DNA of 64,000 bases, taken from NCBI RefSeq assembly GCF_001420715.1, contig NZ_LJJC01000015.1, positions 522,242 to 586,241 on the forward strand. The letters run 5' to 3'. Positions 28,978 to 38,019 of this stretch are shown here, piece after piece (within the stretch, counting starts at the first letter, position 1; each line of letters begins with the position of its first letter). The stretch is from Heyndrickxia shackletonii (GTDB lineage: Bacteria > Bacillota > Bacilli > Bacillales > Bacillaceae_C). A program made the position numbers and the translations under genes. The notes under the pieces are model-generated. The model did no database searches, had not been told where the DNA came from, and saw only the letters and a list, made by a program, of their open reading frames with translations.

Positions 28978-30330
28978 TCATTCGACATTATCATGGACAC
29001 CTCTGCGATAATACTCCTTCATCATTTCTTCGGGGACCATACTTCCGCCTGTTGCCCACACAAGATGTGTGGCGTTATCCATATTTGTTTGCAGCTTTTG
29101 GTTTGTTAGATATTTCTCCCCCTCTTTTTGACTAGCAAGCTGAATAGGACCGAAAAATCCTGCAAGTGCTGACGGCTCAAGAAAAATATTTTCCTGGTCT
29201 GCTAGTTCCCGAAGGAAATTGTAAAGCCTTTGATCTTGTATAGTAAAACATCCGCTCAACATATTACCAATTGTCTTCCCAACAAAGCTTGACGATCTTC
29301 CAACCGCTAAACCATCCGCATCTGTTCGATTATCCAGACCGAAATCAAAAACGGATACTTTATCCTGAAGTCCCGTCATTTGTCCTATTAGAAAGCATGG
29401 CGAATGGGTCGGCTCCGCAAAAAAGCAATGCACATGTTCACCGAATTCCATCTTTAGACCAAATGTTATTCCTCCCGGTCCTCCCCCTACACCGCATGGA
29501 AGGTAGACAAATAGTGGATGTTTTTCGTCCACTGTAATATCCATTTCCTCAAGCTGCTTTTTTAAGCGAGAAGCTGCGACTGCATATCCAAGAAATAAGT
29601 CCTTGGAATTCTCGTCATCGATAAAATAGCAGTTTGGATCCGCTTCTGCTTGTTTCCGTCCTTCTTCCACCGCTTTACTGTAGTCAGATGGATATTCAAT
29701 TACGTTTACACCTTTGCTCCGCAAAAGATCCTTTTTCCATTGCTTCGCATCCGCAGACATATGAACAGTAACCTTAAAGCCTAACTCGGCACTCATGATG
29801 CCTATGCTCAAGCCTAAATTACCGGTTGATCCTACTGCAATTTTATATTGGGAAAAAAACTGCCGGAAATCAGGTGAAGCAAATATCTTATAGGAATCAG
29901 ACGTTTTCAACATTCCATGCTCAAGAGCAAGCTCTTCTGCATGCTTTAAAACCTCATAAATACCTCCTCGAGCCTTAATAGATCCCGAGATTGGCAAGTC
30001 GTTGTCACATTTTAAAAGGAGTGTACCGTGAATGTCTAGTTGATAAGCTTGCTCCATGGCTTTTTTCATTTTATTTATTTCCACAAGCGGGGATTCGATG
30101 ATTCCATTTGTGTTTTTCGTTTCAGGGAAAACAGTTTCGATATATGGTGCAAAACGTTGAAGTCGTTCCGCAGCTTCGGAAATATTAGAAATGGATAAAT
30201 TAGTGTTTTTGTTTTTCGCATTATAATGCGGATTTACCCACAATACCTCGTCCATTTTGATCAGCTTATGTAGTAATGGATATTCCTCTATCCATTCTTG
30301 AACGCTTTTACCTTCTAATTTTGTGGACAT
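28978..30330 (-). CDS. dsdA: D-serine dehydratase
   Basis: A 450-residue PLP enzyme that converts D-serine to pyruvate and ammonia. Family landmarks: '[24 protein letters not shown]' with the PLP lysine in GSIKARGG, the phosphate loop '[21 protein letters not shown]', and '[18 protein letters not shown]'. Length fits DsdA (about 440-450). AGGAGGG precedes the ATG. It diverges from the Rieske oxygenase gene and lies after the amino-acid ABC operon; a shared role in D-amino-acid use is possible but unproven. Confidence 0.93.
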   Translation of the reverse strand: MSTKLEGKSVQEWIEEYPLLHKLIKMDEVLWVNPHYNAKNKNTNLSISNISEAAERLQRFAPYIETVFPETKNTNGIIESPLVEINKMKKAMEQAYQLDIHGTLLLKCDNDLPISGSIKARGGIYEVLKHAEELALEHGMLKTSDSYKIFASPDFRQFFSQYKIAVGSTGNLGLSIGIMSAELGFKVTVHMSADAKQWKKDLLRSKGVNVIEYPSDYSKAVEEGRKQAEADPNCYFIDDENSKDLFLGYAVAASRLKKQLEEMDITVDEKHPLFVYLPCGVGGGPGGITFGLKMEFGEHVHCFFAEPTHSPCFLIGQMTGLQDKVSVFDFGLDNRTDADGLAVGRSSSFVGKTIGNMLSGCFTIQDQRLYNFLRELADQENIFLEPSALAGFFGPIQLASQKEGEKYLTNQKLQTNMDNATHLVWATGGSMVPEEMMKEYYRRGVHDNVE

Positions 30331-30468
30331 TCCTAGACCCTCCTAAGATTTTCTTACATTTATTATATATCGGCATAAAAAATACTTGTCACATTACTTC
30401 TTTTTATTTTAATTGTTCATATAATTGTAATAATTTTCTGATTCTATTTTCAAAAGGAGGTTCAATCA

Positions 30469-31539
30469 TTGAATAACATAACACACCGAGTTAGTGAAAA
30501 GTTAAGTGAAGCACATACTTTACCGTCATGGCTTTATACCAATCCCGATGTTTTAGAAATAGAAAAGAAAGAAATATTTAGCAGGACATGGCAATATGTT
30601 GGCCATATTAGCCAATTTACTAGAGCTGGTGATTATCTCACAACTGAAGTTGCAGATAGACCGATTATTGTCCTTCGTGGAAAAGATGGGGAAATTCGTG
30701 CCTTTTATAATGTTTGTTCACACAGGGCATCTAAACTTGTGGATGGTGAGGGAAATAAACCGCTTCTAGTTTGCCCATATCATGCATGGTCCTATAATTT
30801 GGACGGTTCTCTTAACAAAGCACCTAATATGATGGGGGTTGAGAATTTCGACCATAAGGATTTTTGCTTAAAAAAAATTAAACTGGAAATATTCGAATCT
30901 TTTATTTTTGTTAATCTTGATTCAAATGCTTCCCCGTTATCTGTTCAATTTCCTGGCTTGTTCAACCATGTAAAGGAAAATAATCTTGGTGATTTAAAAA
31001 GGGTACGTGTGAAGGAAACGATCTGCAAATCCAATTGGAAGATTGGTATTGATAATTATCTTGAATGTGACCACTGCTCCATTGTTCATAAGGCGCTCGT
31101 CTCAAAGGTCGATATGAATCAATATGAGTATAAGATGTATGATAATTATTCCTATCAGAGCACACCGCTCAAAGGATTGGATAGCAATTTCCCTTTAGGC
31201 CAAGGCGGCCGTTATTATTGGCTTTATCCAAATACATGGTTCTCGTTCGACCCAGGTCCTCCTAATCTATCGATACATCAATCAATCCCTATTGATCACA
31301 AGACAACGAAGTATGTATACACAACTTTTTTTATGAAGGAAGAGATAACAAAGGAAGAAGAGGAGCTAATGGCAATCGATCAATTGGTGCGTAAAGAGGA
31401 TTTAGAAATTTGTGAAACGGTTCAAAAGGGAATTGATACTGGAGCATATACACAAGGTAGATTTTCTCTTACAGAAAATTTAGTTCACCATTTTCATTTA
31501 CTTTTACAAAGAGATTTAGAAAAGGTTTTACCTTTATAA
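30469..31539 (+). CDS. Rieske [2Fe-2S] aromatic-ring-hydroxylating-type oxygenase, alpha subunit
   Basis: A 356-residue mononuclear iron oxygenase. The Rieske ligands are Cys83-x-His85 and Cys102-x2-His105 ('CSHRAS', 'CPYHAW'). The catalytic domain has 'NYLECDHCSIVH', giving iron ligands His202 and His207 and, near residue 308, an Asp in 'KEDLEICETVQ'. The bridging position between Rieske and iron sites is Glu199 rather than the usual Asp, as in carnitine/betaine-type demethylases (CntA, GbcA), so a quaternary or methylated amine is a plausible substrate. No reductase gene is adjacent. It starts at TTG (30469) after AAAGGAGG. The next gene, in the same direction, is a permease. Confidence 0.88.
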   Translation: MNNITHRVSEKLSEAHTLPSWLYTNPDVLEIEKKEIFSRTWQYVGHISQFTRAGDYLTTEVADRPIIVLRGKDGEIRAFYNVCSHRASKLVDGEGNKPLLVCPYHAWSYNLDGSLNKAPNMMGVENFDHKDFCLKKIKLEIFESFIFVNLDSNASPLSVQFPGLFNHVKENNLGDLKRVRVKETICKSNWKIGIDNYLECDHCSIVHKALVSKVDMNQYEYKMYDNYSYQSTPLKGLDSNFPLGQGGRYYWLYPNTWFSFDPGPPNLSIHQSIPIDHKTTKYVYTTFFMKEEITKEEEELMAIDQLVRKEDLEICETVQKGIDTGAYTQGRFSLTENLVHHFHLLLQRDLEKVLPL

Positions 31540-31594
31540 AACAAAATGTAAGCGCCTCCGTATTACTAATTTATCGGAAAATAGGTGATTGGGT

Positions 31595-33013
31595 ATGGAC
31601 CATGAAAATCAACCGAAACTAAAAAGGTCGATGAAGAGCAGACATTTATTCATGATGTCATTAGGAGGAATAATCGGTACTGGTCTATTTTTAGGATCTG
31701 GTTATGCAATCGGAGAAGCAGGTCCAGCAGGTGCTATCTTGGCATATTTAGTGGGCGGACTTTTAATGTATTTAGCAATGGTGTGCCTCGGTGAGTTATC
31801 CGTAGTGATGCCTGTTTCGGGTTCTTTTCAAGCACATGCGACACGATTCATCGGCCCCGCTACAGGCTTTGTCGTTGGCTGGATTTATTGGTTAAGCTGG
31901 GCATTATATGTTGGACTTGAATTTGTCGCAGCTGGTGTTTTAATGAAAAGATGGTTCCCCGACGTTCCTGTTTGGATTTGGTGTGCTTTGTTTGTCATTA
32001 TTCTTTTTTCCATTAATTCGCTTACGACACGGAGCTTTGCTGAAACAGAATATTGGTTTGCAGGCATCAAGGTGTTAACAGTTATTCTTTTTATTATCGT
32101 CGGTCTTGGTGCAATCTTTGGAATCATCCCTATGCATAGTGATCCAGCTCCTTATCTGTCTAACTTTATCGGTGATGGCATATTTCCAGCTGGTATGGTA
32201 GGTGTATTCATATCGATGATGACGGTTATCTATGCATTTCAAGGTTCAGAAATTATGGGTGTAGCTGCTGGAGAAACGGAAGAGCCAGAGAAAAATATTC
32301 CAAAGGCAATCCGAAATATCGTATTTCGCGTCCTAATCTTTTATGTCCTTGCTATTTTTGTCTTATCCGCTCTTGTTCCATGGCAAAAAGCAGGAGTGCT
32401 GGAAAGTCCGTTTGTAACGGTATTTGATATGATTGGGATTCCGTATGCAGCTGATATCATGAATTTTGTTATATTAACGGCGATACTCTCAGTAGGAAAT
32501 ACCGGATTATTCGCCTGTACCCGAATTTTGTTTTCTCTTTCAGAAAGTGGGATGGCACCATCTATTTTTAAAAAGCTTAATAAACGCGGGGTTCCTTCTT
32601 ACGCCTTACTTATTACCTTGGGATTTGCATTGCTTTCCTTATTAACTAGTATTGTGGCAGCGAATACATTGTTTGTTGTTCTATTAGCAATAAGCGGAAT
32701 TGGCGGAACCCTTACATGGTTAGCGATTGCCGTTGCCCAATTACGGTTCCGTAAAAAGTTTGTGAAAGATGGAGGAAAGGTCGAGGATTTAGCATTTAAA
32801 GTCCGTCTTTACCCGTTTATTCCAATCCTGTGTATTGTTATGTGCTTATTTATCTTTGTTTTCACCGCATTTGACCCTACTCAGCGAACATCATTATATT
32901 GGGGATTTGGATTTATTATCGCATGCTATTTATATTATTATTTTGTTTTTACAAGAAGAAAGATGAGTCATTCTGATGTTCCATCCATTCCAATTTCAAA
33001 GGAAGATCTATAA
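31595..33013 (+). CDS. Amino-acid permease, APC family (first of two)
   Basis: A 472-residue transporter with 12 predicted helices of the amino-acid/polyamine/cation superfamily, AAT group: 'SLGGIIGTGLFLGSGYAIGEAGPAGAILAYLVGG' in helix 1, 'MVCLGELSVVMPVSGSFQ', and 'YAFQGSEIMGVAAGETEEPEKNIPKAI'. These proteins import cationic, aromatic or other amino acids with protons. ATG at 31595 follows AGGTGA. It is probably cotranscribed with the Rieske gene and is closely related to the second permease at 34737-36146. Confidence 0.92.
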   Translation: MDHENQPKLKRSMKSRHLFMMSLGGIIGTGLFLGSGYAIGEAGPAGAILAYLVGGLLMYLAMVCLGELSVVMPVSGSFQAHATRFIGPATGFVVGWIYWLSWALYVGLEFVAAGVLMKRWFPDVPVWIWCALFVIILFSINSLTTRSFAETEYWFAGIKVLTVILFIIVGLGAIFGIIPMHSDPAPYLSNFIGDGIFPAGMVGVFISMMTVIYAFQGSEIMGVAAGETEEPEKNIPKAIRNIVFRVLIFYVLAIFVLSALVPWQKAGVLESPFVTVFDMIGIPYAADIMNFVILTAILSVGNTGLFACTRILFSLSESGMAPSIFKKLNKRGVPSYALLITLGFALLSLLTSIVAANTLFVVLLAISGIGGTLTWLAIAVAQLRFRKKFVKDGGKVEDLAFKVRLYPFIPILCIVMCLFIFVFTAFDPTQRTSLYWGFGFIIACYLYYYFVFTRRKMSHSDVPSIPISKEDL

Positions 33014-33020
33014 TATACTC

Positions 33021-33060
33021 GAAAAACCGCTGATTTAAGACTTCAAATCAGCGGTTTTTT
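33021..33060. terminator. Bidirectional terminator between converging transcripts
   Basis: AAAAACCGCTGATTT / AAATCAGCGGTTTTT, a 15-bp perfect stem, with A and T runs on both sides. The stop of the M20 hydrolase gene lies inside the hairpin. Confidence 0.92.
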
Positions 33061-34666
33061 TCTTGCTGCTTATCATGTAGATCATTTCTTCTACAATGAA
33101 TGGTATTTCCTCGAATGCATTTCTTATGTGCAAACGCTCTGTTCGTTTATGTGCATCCTTTCCAAATGGACCTACATTTAGTACCGGAGCATTCAACTTT
33201 TCCATTCCCTTAAATGGCACATCATAACTATCTCCCCACACAGGTGTATTCGCTTCAAACGCTGTCCATCCTTCATAGGAATCCTGATAGTTAACGTAAC
33301 TCAAATCACAAATACCATTAAAATAATGAATTCTTTCTACAGATAAATTATATTTTTCAAGTGCTCTTTCCGTCACGAATTTTACACATTCCTCTGCAAG
33401 CTCATTTCCAGCAGAATTTACTGCTGGGTAATAAGGAGGTGCATAAAGGATTACAATAGACGGTGAAAGCTCTTGGCATTGAATCATCAATTTATCCGTG
33501 ATTCTGAACGACTTTTCACGGTCATCCCATTCCTGGTTTGCATGGATTTCCTTTTTTATTTCTTCTATATATTCCCATCCAAATTTATCTTTCGCATACT
33601 GCAGTAGCTCCTGATATCGAATAACTCTTACCTTTCCAACAGGTTCAACCCTGTGCTTTTGACAGACTTGCAAATAAACAGTATTGCAATCATTTGCCGC
33701 TTCATTGGCAATGCGCTCGAACAAATCCATGATTTCCGAAGCATTTCGTTTCATTAGAAAGACATTGTAAAGAGCCGTTGAACGGTATGGTGTCTGTGTA
33801 GAATACTCCAGCTTTAAGTCTTTCTGTTGAAGTGTAACAGGAACAGGTGTCCTTTCCCCTAATACGGTTTCTTGGAACTCTGTATTCCATTCCATTTTTT
33901 GTGTTAGAAACGAAGCGATAAATGGTGATGTAATTCCTCCAAACGGTTCTCCTACATGTGTTTCCTTTCCATAAAAGAGAGCGGCCGGCATAATTTTACC
34001 AATTGTTCCTGTGTAAATATAGTACTGAGGGTCTGCCGGCTTTTGTGAAAAGACTGGTTCCCCGTTCAAAAATAGTTTATACGTAAGATTATATTGTTCT
34101 TGCAAATGGAGCAGTACCGGAACTGCACATCTCATCCCAGAGGAATTTACCTCTTCATCTGGGACGGTTAACAGCAATAGATTAACCGGCCAATTTTCCA
34201 GACTTGCTTTTTCAATGAGTCTCATATGCATAGCAAGTCCCATTTTCATATCCATTGTTCCGCGGCCGAATAGGTATTCACCTGATTCTAGATCCTTTAT
34301 AGCGTCTTGAGAGAAATCATCGTACTTTTCGAGAAATAACTGCGTTAATTTCTCCGGCATTGTTGAAAACGGTTGCAAATCACCATATTCCTCTGTGTTT
34401 ACTGTATCAAAATGACTGATTAAACAAATAGTATCAGTGGCTTCAGGGTGTTTGTACATAGCTGTTAAAAATTGGCGTCCTAAATCAGCTTGATGCAAAG
34501 AGAGGTGTTCAGGATATTTTTGAAAATGCTCCAGATCCTTGAGCTTCTCCTTCAGCAGAATGGGAAATTGTTTCTCGCCGTCAGATAATGTAATACTCTT
34601 CCAGCTTACAAGCTCGCAAAGCAACTCTCTTAACTTCTCAGGAGTTCCCCATTTCATGTTAATCAT
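33035..34666 (-). CDS. M20 family metallohydrolase, RocB-like
   Basis: A 543-residue protein of the M20 (ArgE/DapE) family with the RocB arrangement. Zinc-site motifs are 'CLISHFDTVN' (His-x-Asp) and 'YLFGRGTMDMKMGLAMHM' (bridging Asp), with 'LLLTVPDEEVNSSGMRC' giving the catalytic Glu pair; the C-terminus has 'NVGPFGKDAHKRTERLHI'. RocB in B. subtilis belongs to the arginine regulon, its reaction unproven. Here the gene closes an operon with a permease and two guanidine-modifying enzymes, again pointing to arginine-related compounds. AAGGAG precedes the ATG. Confidence 0.88.
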   Translation of the reverse strand: MINMKWGTPEKLRELLCELVSWKSITLSDGEKQFPILLKEKLKDLEHFQKYPEHLSLHQADLGRQFLTAMYKHPEATDTICLISHFDTVNTEEYGDLQPFSTMPEKLTQLFLEKYDDFSQDAIKDLESGEYLFGRGTMDMKMGLAMHMRLIEKASLENWPVNLLLLTVPDEEVNSSGMRCAVPVLLHLQEQYNLTYKLFLNGEPVFSQKPADPQYYIYTGTIGKIMPAALFYGKETHVGEPFGGITSPFIASFLTQKMEWNTEFQETVLGERTPVPVTLQQKDLKLEYSTQTPYRSTALYNVFLMKRNASEIMDLFERIANEAANDCNTVYLQVCQKHRVEPVGKVRVIRYQELLQYAKDKFGWEYIEEIKKEIHANQEWDDREKSFRITDKLMIQCQELSPSIVILYAPPYYPAVNSAGNELAEECVKFVTERALEKYNLSVERIHYFNGICDLSYVNYQDSYEGWTAFEANTPVWGDSYDVPFKGMEKLNAPVLNVGPFGKDAHKRTERLHIRNAFEEIPFIVEEMIYMISSKKKTADLKS

Positions 34667-34736
34667 TTTGCCTTAACTCCTTTTTATGTTTTTATAGACA
34701 AAATCCTAGTAATTTTTTTAAAACAACTAACTGTTT

Positions 34737-36146
34737 TTATTTTCTCATGGTGATGCTACTATTTTCTGCTGTTTTTGATTTTCTCGATTGTTTAATCTTA
34801 TAGAATAGTATACAAAAAATTAAAAAGCCTATCCCGTAAAAGAGTCCAATTCGCTGTGTAGGATCAAAAGCTAGGAAGATGAGAATGAACAAACAAAATC
34901 CTAAACAAAATAACGGTACAAATGGATAAAAAGGAACTTTATAGTGTAATTCCTCTGTTTTTCCGCCCGCTTTTATATATTTCCTACGGAACATATACTG
35001 TGATAGAGCAATTCCCATCCATGAGATTGTGACAGATATTCCCGCAATGGACATTAGCAGTACGAATACCGTGTCGGCTGCCACGACACTTGTTAATAAC
35101 GATAAAAGAGAAAAGATGATGGTAAAAATAAGAGAATTTAGTGGTACCTTTCGCTTGGATAATTTTCCAAATATCTTTGGTGCCATTCCATCATGAGACA
35201 TAGACCAAAGTAATCGTGTTGAAGCATAAAGACATGAATTCCCTACTGATAATATGGCAGTTAAAATAATAAAATTCATGATACTTGCTGCATAAGGCAC
35301 ACCTGCTATGCTCATGAGCGTTACAAACGGACTTTCCAGCAATCCTAATTCTTTAGAAGGGAAAATAGCAGAGAGAATAATGATTGATGCTATATAAAAC
35401 ACAATGATTCTAAACAGAACATTTCGAATTGCTTTTGGAATGTTCTTTTCAGGACTTTCGCTCTCGCCTGCTGCAATTCCTATGAGTTCTGAGCCTTGGT
35501 AAGAAAAGATAACATTCATCATGGTAACAAATATTATTGGAATCCCTGCCGGAAAAAGACCAGTTGGGGCAAGATTCTTAAGAAAAGGTGTAGGACGGTC
35601 AGATAAGTGTACAAATCCAAAAATTCCAGCTACCCCAATGATAATAAAGACGATAACTGCAACTACTTTTATTCCAGAGAACCAATATTCTGCCTCTGCA
35701 AAGCCTCTGGTCGTTAATGCATTCAATGAAAATAGAAGAACAATAAAGACAGCACACCAAAGCCAAGTAGGTACATGTGGAAACCAATGTTTCATTAATA
35801 TTCCTGCTGCTGTAAACTCCACTCCCGCTGTTGCAGCGGACCCAATGAAATACATCCACCCAAGTGAAAATCCTGCTGAATGGCCAATATATTCTGAGGC
35901 ATATTTTTGGAATGAACCTGTGACAGGCATATGCACAGCAAGTTCACCTAGACAAACCATTACCATATATAGAATAAGACCACCTACTAAGTAACCTAAT
36001 AAAGCCCCGCCAGCTCCCGCCTGGTGGATGGTGTAACCAGCGTTTAAAAAAAGTCCCGTTCCAATCACTCCGCCAAGTGAGAGCATAAATAGGTGACGTT
36101 TTTTCATTGAACGATTCAATTGTTCATGGGTTTTAATGTCTTCCAT
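34737..36146 (-). CDS. Amino-acid permease, APC family (second of two)
   Basis: A 469-residue, 12-helix APC transporter: 'SLGGVIGTGLFLNAGYTIHQAGAGGALLGYLVGG', 'MVCLGELAVHMPVTGSFQKYASEYIG', 'FSYQGSELIGIAAGESESPEKNIPKAI'. It aligns along its whole length with the permease at 31595-33013, suggesting an old duplication. It lies between the dimethylargininase gene and the RocB-like gene, so it probably imports the compound they process. AGGAGG precedes the ATG. Confidence 0.92.
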   Translation of the reverse strand: MEDIKTHEQLNRSMKKRHLFMLSLGGVIGTGLFLNAGYTIHQAGAGGALLGYLVGGLILYMVMVCLGELAVHMPVTGSFQKYASEYIGHSAGFSLGWMYFIGSAATAGVEFTAAGILMKHWFPHVPTWLWCAVFIVLLFSLNALTTRGFAEAEYWFSGIKVVAVIVFIIIGVAGIFGFVHLSDRPTPFLKNLAPTGLFPAGIPIIFVTMMNVIFSYQGSELIGIAAGESESPEKNIPKAIRNVLFRIIVFYIASIIILSAIFPSKELGLLESPFVTLMSIAGVPYAASIMNFIILTAILSVGNSCLYASTRLLWSMSHDGMAPKIFGKLSKRKVPLNSLIFTIIFSLLSLLTSVVAADTVFVLLMSIAGISVTISWMGIALSQYMFRRKYIKAGGKTEELHYKVPFYPFVPLFCLGFCLFILIFLAFDPTQRIGLFYGIGFLIFCILFYKIKQSRKSKTAENSSITMRK

Positions 36147-36195
36147 ATATCCAAACCTCCTAACCTAAGAATCTTCCCTTATATATATATTTCTA

Positions 36196-36957
36196 TTAGA
36201 ATCGTAGAGATAGACAGCTCAAGCCGCCATCTTGCTTTTGGAATTCTGACATTTCAAGTTCAATTATTTGATAACCAGCTTCGTTAAGCTTTCTTTTTGT
36301 TTCTTCATAGCCCTTCGGAATAATGACATAATCATTAACTCTTATACAATTAGCACTATATTCATCCTCTTTTGTTACGATAATTTTCTCATAATGATCA
36401 AAGTCCGGGTGATCAACAAATTCCCCTGCAACAATGATTTGATTGTTCCCAAGATAAGCAATCCCTGTTTTCAAATGGAAAAACTCCTTTAATGGTACAA
36501 TGGTTGCTTTGTAATCAGCAGACTCTAGTATCCTTTTTAATTGTTCTGCTCCTTCTTCATTGGTGCGTTCAGAAATTCCAATATAAAAATGGTCATCAAT
36601 TTGTAATACATCTCCACCATCTAAGGTTCCTGGGGCTTTAATATATCGAATATCGTCATAATATTTTTTAATAACACTCTCCATTTCAATAATTTCTTTA
36701 TTCCTCGTTTCTGCACCAGGGTTCGAAATAACAGCAAATTCAGGAGTTAATACAGCTGTATCTTCCACAAAGGTTGAATCAGGAAACTCATCACTTTCTA
36801 AAAGATATTCCACCTCTACTCCGCATTTCTTTAATGCTTGTATATAGTTATCATGTTGTACCAACACTTTTTCATAGTCTGGCTTTCCTAAATCGCTTGT
36901 TGTTAATCCATTTACATAGCTACTACTTGGTTTTTTTACAATAACCTGTTTAAACAT
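36196..36957 (-). CDS. ddaH: Dimethylargininase (DDAH)-like amidinohydrolase
   Basis: A 253-residue guanidino-group modifying enzyme very like bacterial NG,NG-dimethylarginine dimethylaminohydrolase, which hydrolyses methylated arginine to citrulline and (di)methylamine. Landmarks: 'DGLTTS'-like substrate loop (NGLTTSDLGKPDY), 'FPDSTFVEDTAV', 'APGTLDGGDVL', His161 in 'FHLKTGIAYL' and Cys248 in 'GGLSCLSLRF'. The acidic partner, Glu in Pseudomonas DDAH as I recall it, is Asp113 here. The ATG at 36957 has GGAGG before it; an earlier frame start lacks a site. It follows the second guanidine enzyme by 20 bases. Confidence 0.88.
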   Translation of the reverse strand: MFKQVIVKKPSSSYVNGLTTSDLGKPDYEKVLVQHDNYIQALKKCGVEVEYLLESDEFPDSTFVEDTAVLTPEFAVISNPGAETRNKEIIEMESVIKKYYDDIRYIKAPGTLDGGDVLQIDDHFYIGISERTNEEGAEQLKRILESADYKATIVPLKEFFHLKTGIAYLGNNQIIVAGEFVDHPDFDHYEKIIVTKEDEYSANCIRVNDYVIIPKGYEETKRKLNEAGYQIIELEMSEFQKQDGGLSCLSLRF

Positions 36958-36977
36958 TTTGATTCCTCCATCCGATT

Positions 36978-37853
36978 TTAATATGTGCGGATTACCGGCG
37001 AGGTTAAGCATGTTGGCCCGCCTGTTCCCTTATAAGAAATTTCTTTTCCCTTGTATTCATAAACTGTCGCACCCGCTTCTTCAAGTTGTTGTTTTGTGTA
37101 TACGTTCCCATAAGGAAGGATGCAAACACGTGGTGCAAGCGCTAAGACATTACAACCTAGTGTAAGATATTCATTTTTAGGGACCTCAATTAACTGAATC
37201 TTACGCTTCAGTAAAAGCTGTCTAAAAAATACAGGCATCAATGGTGAATGTACTACTGCCAAATCATGATCCACCATACTGATGAATGACATTAAATGCA
37301 GACACTCTGACTCTCCTTGATCGTGCGGGAGCTGAACAACAATAAATTCTTCCACCAAGTGAGAGGTAATTTCTCGTAATTGTCGAATGGCTTCATCATT
37401 CGTCCGGTAACCCCGCCCTACTACAAGCGTTTTGTCATCCAACCAGATAATATCTCCGCCATCTGCGATAGCATCGCCTGTCAATTCACCAAGAATCGGG
37501 ATGTTTTTTTCTAACAAAAATTCTTTATAAATCTTGGCTTCTAGCTGTCTCAATAATTTTCCGGATTTCAGAATAATGGCTCCCTCTTTTGTAAATTTAA
37601 TTGGATCATGGGCATACAAGGAATCAAGTCCAGTTTCTTCTGAAAAAGGTAAATAGTCGATTTGATCAACATGCTCCTTCAAAATACTTACAAACTCCTC
37701 GTATTCACTTAATGACTCATCATAAATAGGTTCTTCCAGATAATTGTACTTTTCCCATTCATTGCTTAAATGCACTTGACTGATAAAGGCATCTTTTGGA
37801 TGTTTTAAAATAACATGCTTTAGCTTATTAAACATAGAATGGCTATACTTCAT
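36978..37853 (-). CDS. Arginine deiminase / amidinotransferase-like protein
   Basis: A 291-residue member of the guanidino-group modifying superfamily, distinct from the neighbouring DDAH. Visible are 'LYAHDPIKFTKEGAII' (substrate Asp), 'GDAIADGGDIIWLDDKTLVVGRGYRTN' (catalytic acidic pair), 'ECLHLMSFISMV' (catalytic His) and Cys in 'GTGGPTCLTSP' at the C-terminus. All catalytic elements appear present, so it should be active as a deiminase, dihydrolase or amidinotransferase. First gene of the operon. I start at the ATG at 37853, which follows AAAGGTG at good spacing; GTG 37862 and ATG 37859 are alternatives. Confidence 0.82.
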   Translation of the reverse strand: MKYSHSMFNKLKHVILKHPKDAFISQVHLSNEWEKYNYLEEPIYDESLSEYEEFVSILKEHVDQIDYLPFSEETGLDSLYAHDPIKFTKEGAIILKSGKLLRQLEAKIYKEFLLEKNIPILGELTGDAIADGGDIIWLDDKTLVVGRGYRTNDEAIRQLREITSHLVEEFIVVQLPHDQGESECLHLMSFISMVDHDLAVVHSPLMPVFFRQLLLKRKIQLIEVPKNEYLTLGCNVLALAPRVCILPYGNVYTKQQLEEAGATVYEYKGKEISYKGTGGPTCLTSPVIRTY

Positions 37854-37865
37854 TCTCATCACCTT

Positions 37866-37880
37866 TTCCGTATAGTGGAA
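37866..37880. promoter_or_regulatory. IclR-type operator dyad 1
   Basis: TTCCGTATAGTGGAA, extendable to TTTTCC..GGAAAA. It is one of two near-identical dyads in the divergent region between the guanidine-enzyme operon and the iclR-type gene. Confidence 0.65.
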
Positions 37881-37885
37881 AACAA

Positions 37886-37900
37886 TTCCGCATAAAGGAA
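37886..37900. promoter_or_regulatory. IclR-type operator dyad 2
   Basis: TTCCGCATAAAGGAA, 20 bp from dyad 1 (two helical turns). The shared form is TTCCGYATARNGGAA or close. IclR proteins often bind paired GGAA/TTCC dyads as dimers of dimers. Confidence 0.65.
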
Positions 37901-38019
37901 ATGTTTATGTTTCGAGTATAAATGTATACCATTAAACGTGTCAATCTATTTAAAATAATCAAAATAATTTTTTATTTCTATAACACGGTTTATAATAAAC
38001 ACAAAGGTGGGTTTTGAAT

